64,000 bases of DNA. Origin: Haloechinothrix aidingensis (lineage in GTDB: Bacteria; Actinomycetota; Actinomycetes; Mycobacteriales; Pseudonocardiaceae). Below the pieces are notes generated by a model. That model made no database searches, was not told where the DNA came from, and saw only the letters and a list, made by a program, of their open reading frames with translations. Below, piece by piece: positions 54,507 through 64,000 of this stretch. The position numbers were made by a program, and so were the translations under genes. The stretch lies in assembly GCF_013450155.1 (NCBI RefSeq), contig NZ_JACCKD010000001.1:124001-188000 (forward strand). The letters are read 5' to 3'. How positions within the stretch are numbered: the stretch's first letter is position 1; every line of letters begins with the position of its first letter.

Positions 54507-55712
54507 TTACCGGCGCGGGCCGGGCGGATGGGCGGGCTGCCCGTCCAGCACGTTGAACGAGATCCCGGCATCCCGCAGGCGTGCGATGAGGGGCTCGGCC
54601 ATGGCGGTCGCCGTGGTTACCTGGCCGGCCGTCTCCGGCAGGTCGTCGAAAGCCAGGCACAGTGCGGACTCCGCCAGCATCTTCGATGTCTCGCCGTAGC
54701 CCGGATCGCCCCCGGATACCTCCGTCACCACCTCCCGGTCGCCAGCGACGCCGTGGAAACGCACGGTGAACCAGCTCTTGGCGCGCTGGCTCTCGCTGGG
54801 CCCCTCGCCCGGCTTGCGCAACGCCGCGAGGCGGGTGCGCACCGGTGGGATCTGGGCGAGCGCGGCCAGCGCGCCGGCTCCCAGCACACCACCCACCGCG
54901 ACCGGGAGCCGCTTGACGGCGGCGTAGTGGCTGTAGCGGAAGTCCGGTCCGTACCGTTCGACGGCCCGCGCCGAGCGGGCGACCACAAGCGGGTCGATGG
55001 TGGGCATGGGCAGTACCCAGGACCGGGCGATCTTGTTGTGGCGCGGCTTGCCGGGTACCGACCGGGCGATGCGGTCGCCGGGCCGGCCTTCCCGGTCACG
55101 GCGCTGCCGCGACACCGCGTTCATCTGCCTGGCACGTGACATGGCCTCCAGCGCCGAGGCGAACGTGCCGCCCGAGAAGTTCCCGCTGCCCCGGAGGAAG
55201 CCCTCCATCCGGATCGGGCGGTCGCTGGGCAGCTGGGACACCGTGTAGTAGACGCCGAGGTCGTGCGGAACGGAGTCGAAGCCGCAGGCGTGTACCAGGC
55301 GCGCGCCGGTGGACACGGCCTGGTCGTGGTACGCGAGGTACATCCGGTCGACGAACTCCGGCTCCCCGGTCAGGTCGACGTAGTCGGTTCCCGTCTCGGC
55401 GCACGCGGCGACCAGTGGTTCGCCGTAGCGCAGGTACGGGCCGACCGTGGTGATGACGACCTTGGTGCTCCTGGCGAGCTCGCGCAACGAGTCCGGGTCG
55501 CCGATGTCTGCGTGAAGCAACGGGAGTCGCGCGCAGGACGGGTCGATTTCGGCCAGCCGTGCCCGCACGGTCTCCAGCTTGCCCTGGTCTCGCCCGGCCA
55601 GCGCCCAACGGCAGTCGGCTGGGGCGTGGGCGGCGAGGTACTCGGCAGTGAGCCCGCCGGTGAAGCCGGTGGCGCCGACGACGACGAGATCGTAGGTGCG
55701 GTCGTGGGCCAT
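54507..55712 (-). CDS. Saccharopine dehydrogenase-like NAD(P)-binding protein (enoyl reductase type)
   Basis: 401-aa protein. N-terminal Rossmann fold (YDLVVVGATGFTGGLTAEYL) and ARLVHACGFDSVPHDLGVYY with RSWVLPMPTIDPLVVARSAR, the trans-acting enoyl reductase/saccharopine-dehydrogenase NADP-binding family of mycobacteria. It may act on polyketide or phthiocerol-type lipids, an inference from the family. ATG at 55712 with AAGGAG upstream. Divergent from trpG/pabA. Confidence 0.85.
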   Translation of the reverse strand: MAHDRTYDLVVVGATGFTGGLTAEYLAAHAPADCRWALAGRDQGKLETVRARLAEIDPSCARLPLLHADIGDPDSLRELARSTKVVITTVGPYLRYGEPLVAACAETGTDYVDLTGEPEFVDRMYLAYHDQAVSTGARLVHACGFDSVPHDLGVYYTVSQLPSDRPIRMEGFLRGSGNFSGGTFASALEAMSRARQMNAVSRQRRDREGRPGDRIARSVPGKPRHNKIARSWVLPMPTIDPLVVARSARAVERYGPDFRYSHYAAVKRLPVAVGGVLGAGALAALAQIPPVRTRLAALRKPGEGPSESQRAKSWFTVRFHGVAGDREVVTEVSGGDPGYGETSKMLAESALCLAFDDLPETAGQVTTATAMAEPLIARLRDAGISFNVLDGQPAHPPGPRR

Positions 55713-55785
55713 TCGGAACGCTCCTTCGTTGATGCGACGCACGAGCAGTACGCGCCAGTAGCGTACTCGCGGTTACGCTGGAGGC

Positions 55786-56427
55786 ATGCGCGTGCTGGTG
55801 GTCGACAACTACGACAGCTTCGTCTACAACCTTGTTCAGTATCTCGCCCAACTCGGCGCCGACTGTGTCGTGCAGCGTAACGACGTGGTCGAGATGGACC
55901 ACCTGGGCAGTTTCGACGGGGTGCTCGTGTCTCCGGGGCCGGGGACTCCCGAACGAGCGGGGCAGAGTATGGCCGTGGTCCGGGAGTGTGCCCGGCGGGA
56001 GATCCCCGTGCTCGGTGTCTGTCTCGGTCATCAGGCGATGGCCGCCGTGTGGGGCGCCACCGTGGACCGCGCGTCCGAGCTGCTGCACGGCAAGACGAGC
56101 GAGGTGCACCATGACGGTGTCGGTGTGCTCGCGAGCGTGCCCTCGCCGTTCACCGCGACCCGGTACCACTCGTTGACCGTGCTCGCCGACACCGTCCCCG
56201 AGGAGTTCGAGGTCACCGCCCGGACTTCGTCGGGCATCGTGATGGGGGCCCGTCACAGGGAGCTGCCGCTGGAAGGTGTGCAGTTCCATCCGGAGTCGGT
56301 GCTGACCCAGTACGGGCACCGCATGCTGGCCAACTGGATGTCCGGCACCGGCCACCCGGTGGAGACCTCACTGGTGAACGGCCTGGAGGAGTCCACCCAC
56401 GCCCTGCAGCGAGCCGCCGCAGTCTGA
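55786..56427 (+). CDS. Glutamine amidotransferase, anthranilate/aminodeoxychorismate synthase component II
   Basis: 213-aa class I amidotransferase. Catalytic triad: Cys in VLGVCLGHQAM, and His/Glu in EGVQFHPESVLT. N-terminal MRVLVVDNYDSFVYNLVQYL is family typical. Supplies ammonia to anthranilate (TrpG) or 4-amino-4-deoxychorismate (PabA) synthase; the two cannot be told apart without the partner. Located as in Mtb (Rv0013, trpG). ATG start. Confidence 0.92.
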   Translation: MRVLVVDNYDSFVYNLVQYLAQLGADCVVQRNDVVEMDHLGSFDGVLVSPGPGTPERAGQSMAVVRECARREIPVLGVCLGHQAMAAVWGATVDRASELLHGKTSEVHHDGVGVLASVPSPFTATRYHSLTVLADTVPEEFEVTARTSSGIVMGARHRELPLEGVQFHPESVLTQYGHRMLANWMSGTGHPVETSLVNGLEESTHALQRAAAV

Positions 56428-56451
56428 GCGCGGGTGGGAGCCCAACGGGTT

Positions 56452-56506
56452 GGAGCCCAATGTGACATCCGGCTCCATCTAGGGAACCAAGGTCACCTTG
56501 GGCTCC
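56452..56506. terminator. weak candidate terminator
   Basis: ggagcccaa (56452) pairs with ttgggctcc (56498) across 37 bp, and ccaaggtcaccttgg lies just inside the right arm. Between convergent pabA and pknB genes. Confidence 0.35.
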
Positions 56507-56536
56507 GCACCCGTCGGCGGAGTCCCGGCCAAGCGG

Positions 56537-58567
<2,031 letters not shown>

Positions 58568-58631
58568 CTGGTTAGGCCCGTTCTCACTCTCGCAGCAAGG
58601 TCGTCATGCTCATCTACCTAACCCCATAGGG

Positions 58632-59954
58632 TTAACGTACGTCGACGGCGTCGGGGTTCGCGCGTGACCCCGGCTGATTATGGGCGTACACGGCGGTCCC
58701 GTCGCGCCAACTATCACTCGAATCACGTCCTCCGCCGGGTGCTCCTCTGTCCAGGGGTTCGGACCGCGCGTCCTGCTGACGCGATTCCGTGGTGTTCTCG
58801 GTGACGCTCGATGGTCCGCTGTCGCCGCGTAGTGCCAGTGGGACGATCACAGCCACGGCGATGAGCAGGACCGTGACGAGGGCAACGATCACCCACGGCC
58901 ATACCCGCCCGCTCTCTCCTGAAGACGACGCGGCCCCGTGGGGCATTACGCCGCCCGATGGCGGAGTCCGCGCGTACTGGTCCGCGACCGGTACGTGTCC
59001 AGCCTGCTGATACGGCACCGGTACCGGCTGCAGGCCGGGCCGGGAGCCCGGCGGGACGGCGGGTGAACCGGCAGGGCGTGCGAGCCCGGACGGTAACGGC
59101 GGGGGCCCGCCTGCCCGCACCGCCGCTGCCGCCCCGGCGAACTCGCTACCGTCGCGGTAACGCTGGGAGGGATCCTTCACCAGCGTCGACTCGATCAGCG
59201 CGCGCACCGTCGGAGGTACGTCCTGCGGTAGCGGCGGCGGCGTGTCGCGGATGTGCATCATCGCGACCGTGACCGCGTTCTCGGACAGGAACGGGCGGTA
59301 TCCGGTCAGGCACTCGTAGCCGCATACACCGAGCGAGTAGACATCGCTCGCGGGCTCGGCCTCGTGCCCGATCGCTTGTTCGGGAGCTATGTAGTGCGCG
59401 GTTCCCATGACCATGCCGTTCCGGGTGACCGGGGCGGCGTCCGCGGCCTTGGCGACGCCGAAGTCGGTGATCTTAACCGTCTCGGTGCCGTCCGCGCCAC
59501 GCATGACGAGAATGTTGCCTGGTTTGACGTCGCGATGCACCAGCCCGCGCGCGTGCGCCGCGTGCAGCGCACGACCGGCCTGCTCCAGGATCGGCAGCAG
59601 GCGGTCCGCCCGGATGCGGCCGTTCCTGGCGAGGATCCCGGCGAGCGGCTCACCGTCCACATACTCCATCACCAGGTAGGCGATGTTGTCGTCGCCGCCG
59701 TCCAGCGCGCTCGCCTCACCGTAGTCGTGCACCGCCGCGATCCCCGCGTGGTTCAGCGCGGCCGTGGTGCGCGCCTCGGTGCGGAACCGGTGGAGGAACT
59801 CGGCGTCCCCGGACAGTTCGGCCTTGAGGATCTTGACAGCCACGACCCGATCCAGCCGGGTGTCGTTGGCCTGCCACACCTCGCCCATACCGCCGACCGC
59901 TATCCGGCTCGTCAGCAGGTATCGCTCCGCGAGGAGCCGTCCGGACGTGATCAT
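58632..59954 (-). CDS. pknA: Ser/Thr protein kinase PknA
   Basis: 440-aa kinase without PASTA domains. Kinase domain: Lys41 (AVKILK), HRDVKPGN (Asp142), DFGVAKA. A Pro-rich linker (about 290-330) leads to a single helix [20 protein letters not shown] and a short polar outside tail. Start overlaps the pbpA stop in an ATGA. Upstream of pknB by 64 bp, part of the same operon. Controls cell shape with PknB. Confidence 0.96.
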   Translation of the reverse strand: MITSGRLLAERYLLTSRIAVGGMGEVWQANDTRLDRVVAVKILKAELSGDAEFLHRFRTEARTTAALNHAGIAAVHDYGEASALDGGDDNIAYLVMEYVDGEPLAGILARNGRIRADRLLPILEQAGRALHAAHARGLVHRDVKPGNILVMRGADGTETVKITDFGVAKAADAAPVTRNGMVMGTAHYIAPEQAIGHEAEPASDVYSLGVCGYECLTGYRPFLSENAVTVAMMHIRDTPPPLPQDVPPTVRALIESTLVKDPSQRYRDGSEFAGAAAAVRAGGPPPLPSGLARPAGSPAVPPGSRPGLQPVPVPYQQAGHVPVADQYARTPPSGGVMPHGAASSSGESGRVWPWVIVALVTVLLIAVAVIVPLALRGDSGPSSVTENTTESRQQDARSEPLDRGAPGGGRDSSDSWRDGTAVYAHNQPGSRANPDAVDVR

Positions 59955-61426
59955 TCGGACTGCCCCCTGAGCGCGGAGTCGATCGTCATCCTGCCGATCT
60001 CGGCGGCTACCGAACCTCCCGTGGCAGCCAGACCGCGGTCCCCGCCGTTTTCCACCAGCACGGCGACCGCGACCTCCGGGTCATCGGCCGGTGCGAAAGC
60101 GGTGTACCAGGCGTGCGGCGGGGTGTTCTTCGGGTCCGATCCGTGCTCGGCCGTCCCGGTCTTGGAGGCGATCGTGAGGTCGTCGCGCTTGCCCCCGCCT
60201 GCCGTGTTCTCCTCGGACTCGATCATCATGTCGCGAAGGATCTCGGCGTTCTCCTCGGACAATGCCGGTTCGCCGGTCAGCTCGTCCTCGCTGTAGTCCG
60301 AGATCGTCGACAGGTCGGGGGCCAGTAGCGACTTGACCAGCTGTGGGCGCATCGCGGTGCCGTCGTTGGCCACCGCCGCGGCGAGCTGGGCGACCTGCAA
60401 CGGTGTCAGGCGCACGTCGCGCTGGCCGATCCCGCTCTGGTACAGCGAGGCCTCGTCCGGGAGCTGGCCGACGCTGGACATCGCCACGCGCATCGGAATG
60501 TCCAGGTCGGATTTCCCGATGCCGAAGTTCTCGGCGGTGTTGCGCAGCGTGCTCGCGCCGAGCTCGCCGGCGAGCTCGGCGAAGGCGGTGTTGCACGAGT
60601 ACGCCAGTGCGTCCTCCAGGGTGGACCCCGGGCAGGTCTGGCCCCCGAAGTTCTGCAGCTGGGTCTGGGTGTTCGGCAAGGTGATACTGGACGCGCTGTT
60701 CACCTCGGTGTCGGGGGTTGCCCCGTTCTGCAGCGCGGCGGCTGTGGTGACGAGCTTGAACGTGGATCCGGGCGCGTAGGTCTCCCGGATCGCTCGGTTG
60801 CTCATCGGTCTGGAGGGATCCTCGGACATCGCGGTCCAGGCTTCCTCCTGTGCCTCTCCGTCATGGGTGGCCAGCGAGTTCGGGTCGTACGACGGGGTGG
60901 AGACCATGCCGAGGATCTCGCCGGTGTCCGGCTTGATCGCAACCACGGCTCCGGTGAAGCCGCGGTCAGTCATGGTCTCGTAGGCGGTGCGCTGCACCTC
61001 CGGGTTGATGGTCACCTGGACGTGCCCGCCCCGCGGGTCCCTGCCGGTGATCATGTCGGAGAGCCTGCGCACGAACAGTCGCGCGTCGTTGCCGCTGAGG
61101 ATGTCGTTGCGCGCGCGCTCGAGCCCGGCCGAGCCGTACCGCCACGAGTAGTACCCGGTCACCGGCGCGTACATGGGCCCTTCGGTGTAGCGGCGCAGGT
61201 ACTGCAGGCGCCCCGAGGTCGGCTCGCCGTGCGCGAGGACCCGACCATCGAACTGCGAGACGATCTGGCCGCGCTCGCGCGAGTACTCGTCCAGCAGGAC
61301 TCGCTGGTTGCGCTGGTCGGCACGGTACTCGTCGGCCTTGAACACCTGGATGTATGTGGCGTGTGCGAGTACGAGCACGATCATGGTGAGCATGGCGATG
61401 CCGACGCGACGCAGTGGTGTGTTCAT
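59951..61426 (-). CDS. pbpA: Penicillin-binding protein PbpA
   Basis: 491-aa class B PBP transpeptidase. N-terminal helix ([20 protein letters not shown]), dimerisation region, and transpeptidase domain with STFK (221-224), SCN (277-279) and KTG in [10 protein letters not shown]. Crosslinks peptidoglycan during division/elongation with RodA encoded just upstream (ATGA overlap). Interacts with CrgA in mycobacteria. Confidence 0.96.
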   Translation of the reverse strand: MNTPLRRVGIAMLTMIVLVLAHATYIQVFKADEYRADQRNQRVLLDEYSRERGQIVSQFDGRVLAHGEPTSGRLQYLRRYTEGPMYAPVTGYYSWRYGSAGLERARNDILSGNDARLFVRRLSDMITGRDPRGGHVQVTINPEVQRTAYETMTDRGFTGAVVAIKPDTGEILGMVSTPSYDPNSLATHDGEAQEEAWTAMSEDPSRPMSNRAIRETYAPGSTFKLVTTAAALQNGATPDTEVNSASSITLPNTQTQLQNFGGQTCPGSTLEDALAYSCNTAFAELAGELGASTLRNTAENFGIGKSDLDIPMRVAMSSVGQLPDEASLYQSGIGQRDVRLTPLQVAQLAAAVANDGTAMRPQLVKSLLAPDLSTISDYSEDELTGEPALSEENAEILRDMMIESEENTAGGGKRDDLTIASKTGTAEHGSDPKNTPPHAWYTAFAPADDPEVAVAVLVENGGDRGLAATGGSVAAEIGRMTIDSALRGQSE

Positions 61427-62877
61427 GACGGCCGCTCCACCATGACGGTGCCCGTGTCGGACAGCGGTGTCCGCTGCTGCTCGGCGCGCGGCCGCGCACC
61501 CTGCTGCGGCCTGCGTGCGGCATCGGATATCCGGAGAAGCAGCGCGACCAGGATGTAGTTGGCCAGCAGGGAGGAACCACCGTAAGACAGGAACGGCGCG
61601 GTCATACCCGTCATCGGGATGAGGCTGGTGACCCCGCCGACGACGACGAATACCTGCATGGTGATGGCGAACGCGAGGCCCCCGCCGAGCAGCTTGCCGA
61701 AGGTGTCCCGCACGGCGAGCGCTCCCCGCATCCCGCGCATCGCCAGGATCAGGTACACCATGAGGACGCTGGCCAGCCCGATGAAGCCGATCTCCTCACC
61801 GATCGCCGCGGCGATGAAGTCGGTCTTCGACAGCGGCACCATCTCCGGCCTGCCCGCGCCGAGACCGGTGCCGGCCACGCCGCCGGTGCCGAGGCCGAAC
61901 AGTGCCTGAGCGTTCTGGTAACCCCCGCCCGCCTCGTCGTAGGTGGCCAGCGGGTCCAGCCAGTTCCTCGTTCGCTGCTGCACGTGCGTGAACAGGTTGT
62001 AGGCGATGACACAGCCTGCGGCGAACGGCACCAGGCCGACGAAGATCCAGATCGCGCGCTCGGTGGCGACGTAGATCAGCATCAGCACCATGCCGAACAG
62101 CAGTAGCGCCTGTCCCAGGTCTTTGAGCAGGACGAAGATCGCCAGCGCCGCACCCGTCGCCAGCACGATCGGACCGAGGTCGCGGGGCCGCGGCCACTCT
62201 ATCCCGAGCACCCGCTTGCCGGCGGACATGAACAGGTCCCGTTTCGAGACCAGGAACGCCGCGAAGAAGATCAGCAGCAGGATCTTGGCGAACTCGCCGG
62301 GCTGGAGGCCGAGCGGGCCGATACGGACCCACACCTTCGCGCCGTTGACCTCCGAGACGGATGCCGGCAGCAGGCCGGGCAACGCGAGCGCGAAGAACCC
62401 GATAAGGCCGCAGGTGTAGGCGTAACGGGTGAGAGTGCGGTGGTCCTTGATGAGGACCAGTACGGCGAGGAAGAGCGCCAGCGCGATCACGGTCCACAGG
62501 ACCTGGCGTGGCGCGTCCGGAGTGAACGCGATGTCCTGCTGGGCCGCGCGCTCGGCGCTCGCCAGGTCGATGCGGTAGATCATCACCAGGCCGATGCCGT
62601 TGAGCAGGGCCACACACGGCAGGATCAACGGGTCGGCGTACGGGGCGAAGTACCGGACAGCTACGTGCGCGACGGTGAACACACCGAGATAGGACAGGCC
62701 GTACCAGACGATGGACAGCGTGAGCTCCTGTCCCTGGTTGGCGTCCACGAGCATGAGGGCGAACGTGATGATCACCGTGGCGAAGGCCAGCATCAGCAGC
62801 TCGGTGCCGCGGCGGGTGGGGAGCTTGCGGGTCGGTCCGCTACCCGTGCCCGGAGAGGTGTCCACCGGTGAGGACAT
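61423..62877 (-). CDS. rodA: FtsW/RodA/SpoVE family peptidoglycan polymerase
   Basis: 484-aa membrane glycosyltransferase of the SEDS family with about 12 helices. Conserved motifs include VRIGPLGLQPGEFAKILLLI, LVLKDLGQALLLFG-like VLLKDLGQALLLFGMV, and GMTAPFLSYGGSSLLANYIL. Polymerises lipid II with PbpA. ATG overlaps the pstP stop by one base (TGATG). Confidence 0.96.
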   Translation of the reverse strand: MSSPVDTSPGTGSGPTRKLPTRRGTELLMLAFATVIITFALMLVDANQGQELTLSIVWYGLSYLGVFTVAHVAVRYFAPYADPLILPCVALLNGIGLVMIYRIDLASAERAAQQDIAFTPDAPRQVLWTVIALALFLAVLVLIKDHRTLTRYAYTCGLIGFFALALPGLLPASVSEVNGAKVWVRIGPLGLQPGEFAKILLLIFFAAFLVSKRDLFMSAGKRVLGIEWPRPRDLGPIVLATGAALAIFVLLKDLGQALLLFGMVLMLIYVATERAIWIFVGLVPFAAGCVIAYNLFTHVQQRTRNWLDPLATYDEAGGGYQNAQALFGLGTGGVAGTGLGAGRPEMVPLSKTDFIAAAIGEEIGFIGLASVLMVYLILAMRGMRGALAVRDTFGKLLGGGLAFAITMQVFVVVGGVTSLIPMTGMTAPFLSYGGSSLLANYILVALLLRISDAARRPQQGARPRAEQQRTPLSDTGTVMVERPS

Positions 62878-64000
62878 CAGCGATCGCCACCGCTAGCCTC
62901 GTCAGCGGTGCAGCTGACCTCCTCGCGCGTGCCGGCATCGGGCTTGTCATCCAGCACGAACTCCGCGCGCAGGGTCGCGATGAAGTCGCGGGCGTCGTCC
63001 AGATCGTCCTGCTGCACACCCCGGCACACGTCGCCACGCGCACCGTACTGCAGTTCCGCGAGGAACAGCGGGTCACACAGCGCGTCGCTCGGCGCACACG
63101 AGCCTTCCGACCGGGAGCTGAGCTCGAGCCCGAAGATGCTGCCCGTGACGCCCTGGTAGATCGTCACCTCGTTGTTGTCGCCCACCCCGACGTAGTACTG
63201 CTGCATCACGAAGTACCGGGTGGCCAGCGCGATGGCTGCCAGCAGCACGAGACCGAGCCCGAGCAGGGCCGTGAACGTGATCCCCTTGCGCCACCCGCTC
63301 GTCCCCGCCTCGGGCTGGTCCGCGCCGGACTCGGTGGAGTCGGGGGGTTCTGTGGACGGTGCGGGTGCCGTCAGGGCCTGCGCACGGGCTGCGGGTGAGT
63401 CACCCTGCGGCCCCTCATCACTGCCGTCCCCGGCGGCGCCGCCGACGATCGGGGCGTCCTCCCCGAAGTCGACATCGACGACATCGGCGACGATGACAGT
63501 GATGTTGTCCGTACCACCCCCCTTCAGCGCGAGCTCGATCATGCGGTCCGCACAGTCCTGCGGGTCGCCGATCGTGATCGCGTCGGTGAGTGTCTCGTGC
63601 GAGACCATCCCGGACAGCCCGTCCGAGCACAGCAGGTAACGGTCGCCTGCCCTGGCCTCCCGGACGGTCAGGTTGGGCTCCGCTTCCTGGCCGGTCAGTG
63701 CCTTGAGGAGCAGCGCGCGCTGCGGGTGGTTCTCCGCCTCCTCCTCGGTGATCCGGCCTTCGTCCTGCAGCTGCTGGACGAAGGTGTCGTCGTGGGTGAT
63801 CTGCGAGAACTGGCCGGAACGGTAGAGATAGGCGCGGGAGTCGCCGATGTGCACCAGTCCGAGCCTGCTCCCGGAGAACAGGATCGCGGTCAGGGTGGTG
63901 CCCATGCCCTCGAGCTCGGGGTCGCTCTCCACCAGCTCGGCGATGGCCCTGTTGCCGCTGAGCACGCTGTCACGGAGCTGGGTGAGCAGGTCGTCTCCCG
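62877..64000 (-). CDS. pstP: PP2C-type Ser/Thr phosphatase PstP, partial
   Basis: The 5' end is off the right edge; 373 codons are visible. PP2C motifs are GMGTTLTAILFSG, LVHIGDSRAYLYRSG, ITHDDTFVQ, LLCSDGLSGMV and GTDNITVIVADV. Membrane helix (ITFTALLGLGLVLLAAIALA) and an extracellular part follow, with cysteines CAPSDALC and C-VQQDDL (CRGVQQDD). Reverses PknA/PknB phosphorylation. Confidence 0.95.
   Translation of the reverse strand, partial: GDDLLTQLRDSVLSGNRAIAELVESDPELEGMGTTLTAILFSGSRLGLVHIGDSRAYLYRSGQFSQITHDDTFVQQLQDEGRITEEEAENHPQRALLLKALTGQEAEPNLTVREARAGDRYLLCSDGLSGMVSHETLTDAITIGDPQDCADRMIELALKGGGTDNITVIVADVVDVDFGEDAPIVGGAAGDGSDEGPQGDSPAARAQALTAPAPSTEPPDSTESGADQPEAGTSGWRKGITFTALLGLGLVLLAAIALATRYFVMQQYYVGVGDNNEVTIYQGVTGSIFGLELSSRSEGSCAPSDALCDPLFLAELQYGARGDVCRGVQQDDLDDARDFIATLRAEFVLDDKPDAGTREEVSCTADEASGGDR

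Overview
The window is a GC-rich actinobacterial chromosome segment centred on the replication origin. The gene order runs rsmG-parA-parB on one side, jag-yidC-yidD-rnpA-rpmH, dnaA-oriC-dnaN-gnd-recF-DUF721-gyrB-gyrA, then ppiA, rhomboid, a PH-domain protein, crgA, class E sortase, trpG/pabA and pstP-rodA-pbpA-pknA-pknB on the other. This is the classical actinomycete origin layout, close to that of Mycobacterium. Class E sortase, CrgA, WXG-type proteins, the ParB/parS system and many GTG starts fit a member of the Pseudonocardiales, but no rRNA is present and the genus cannot be fixed from the sequence.

Region 1 (1-8.5 kb): the end of a cell-wall amidase, a GNAT protein, an aminotransferase, a D-Ala-D-Ala-ligase family enzyme, parB, parA and rsmG. 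A GC-rich non-coding stretch of about 1.2 kb follows; it carries four parS or near-parS sites, with a fifth at the parA 5' end, so it is probably a major centromere-like ParB loading zone.

Region 2 (7.9-25 kb): the jag-yidC-yidD-rnpA-rpmH operon (minus strand), then the replication core dnaA, oriC, dnaN, gnd, recF, DUF721, gyrB, a secreted lipase, gyrA, DUF3566 and tRNA-Ile. DnaA boxes lie upstream of dnaA, in oriC, and inside the 5' coding part of the DUF721 gene.

Region 3 (25-48 kb) is accessory. It holds small enzymes, tRNA-Ala, and a 4.4-kb putative integrated island. The island is bounded by a 13-bp repeat of the tRNA-Ala 3' end and contains an integrase pseudogene, a drug-type ABC transporter, a DUF4097 protein, a ribbon-helix-helix regulator with a repeated operator, and an IS481-like remnant. 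After the island come a three-gene matrixin metalloprotease operon with a cysteine-switch-like motif, an ArsR-controlled divergent metal-type cluster, a Baeyer-Villiger-type monooxygenase with an NmrA-like protein and AraC/TetR regulators, a broken protein kinase, and a thioesterase/XRE pair sharing a perfect palindrome.

Region 4 (47-64 kb) returns to conserved genes. It has ppiA, rhomboid, a WXG-like/DUF1023 hydrolase module followed by a tandem pair of LppA-like lipoproteins, the PH-domain gene (with three perfect DnaA boxes in its 5' end), crgA, sortase, an NAD(P)-binding saccharopine-dehydrogenase-like protein, pabA/trpG, and the kinase, phosphatase and elongation operon, which runs off the right edge inside pstP.
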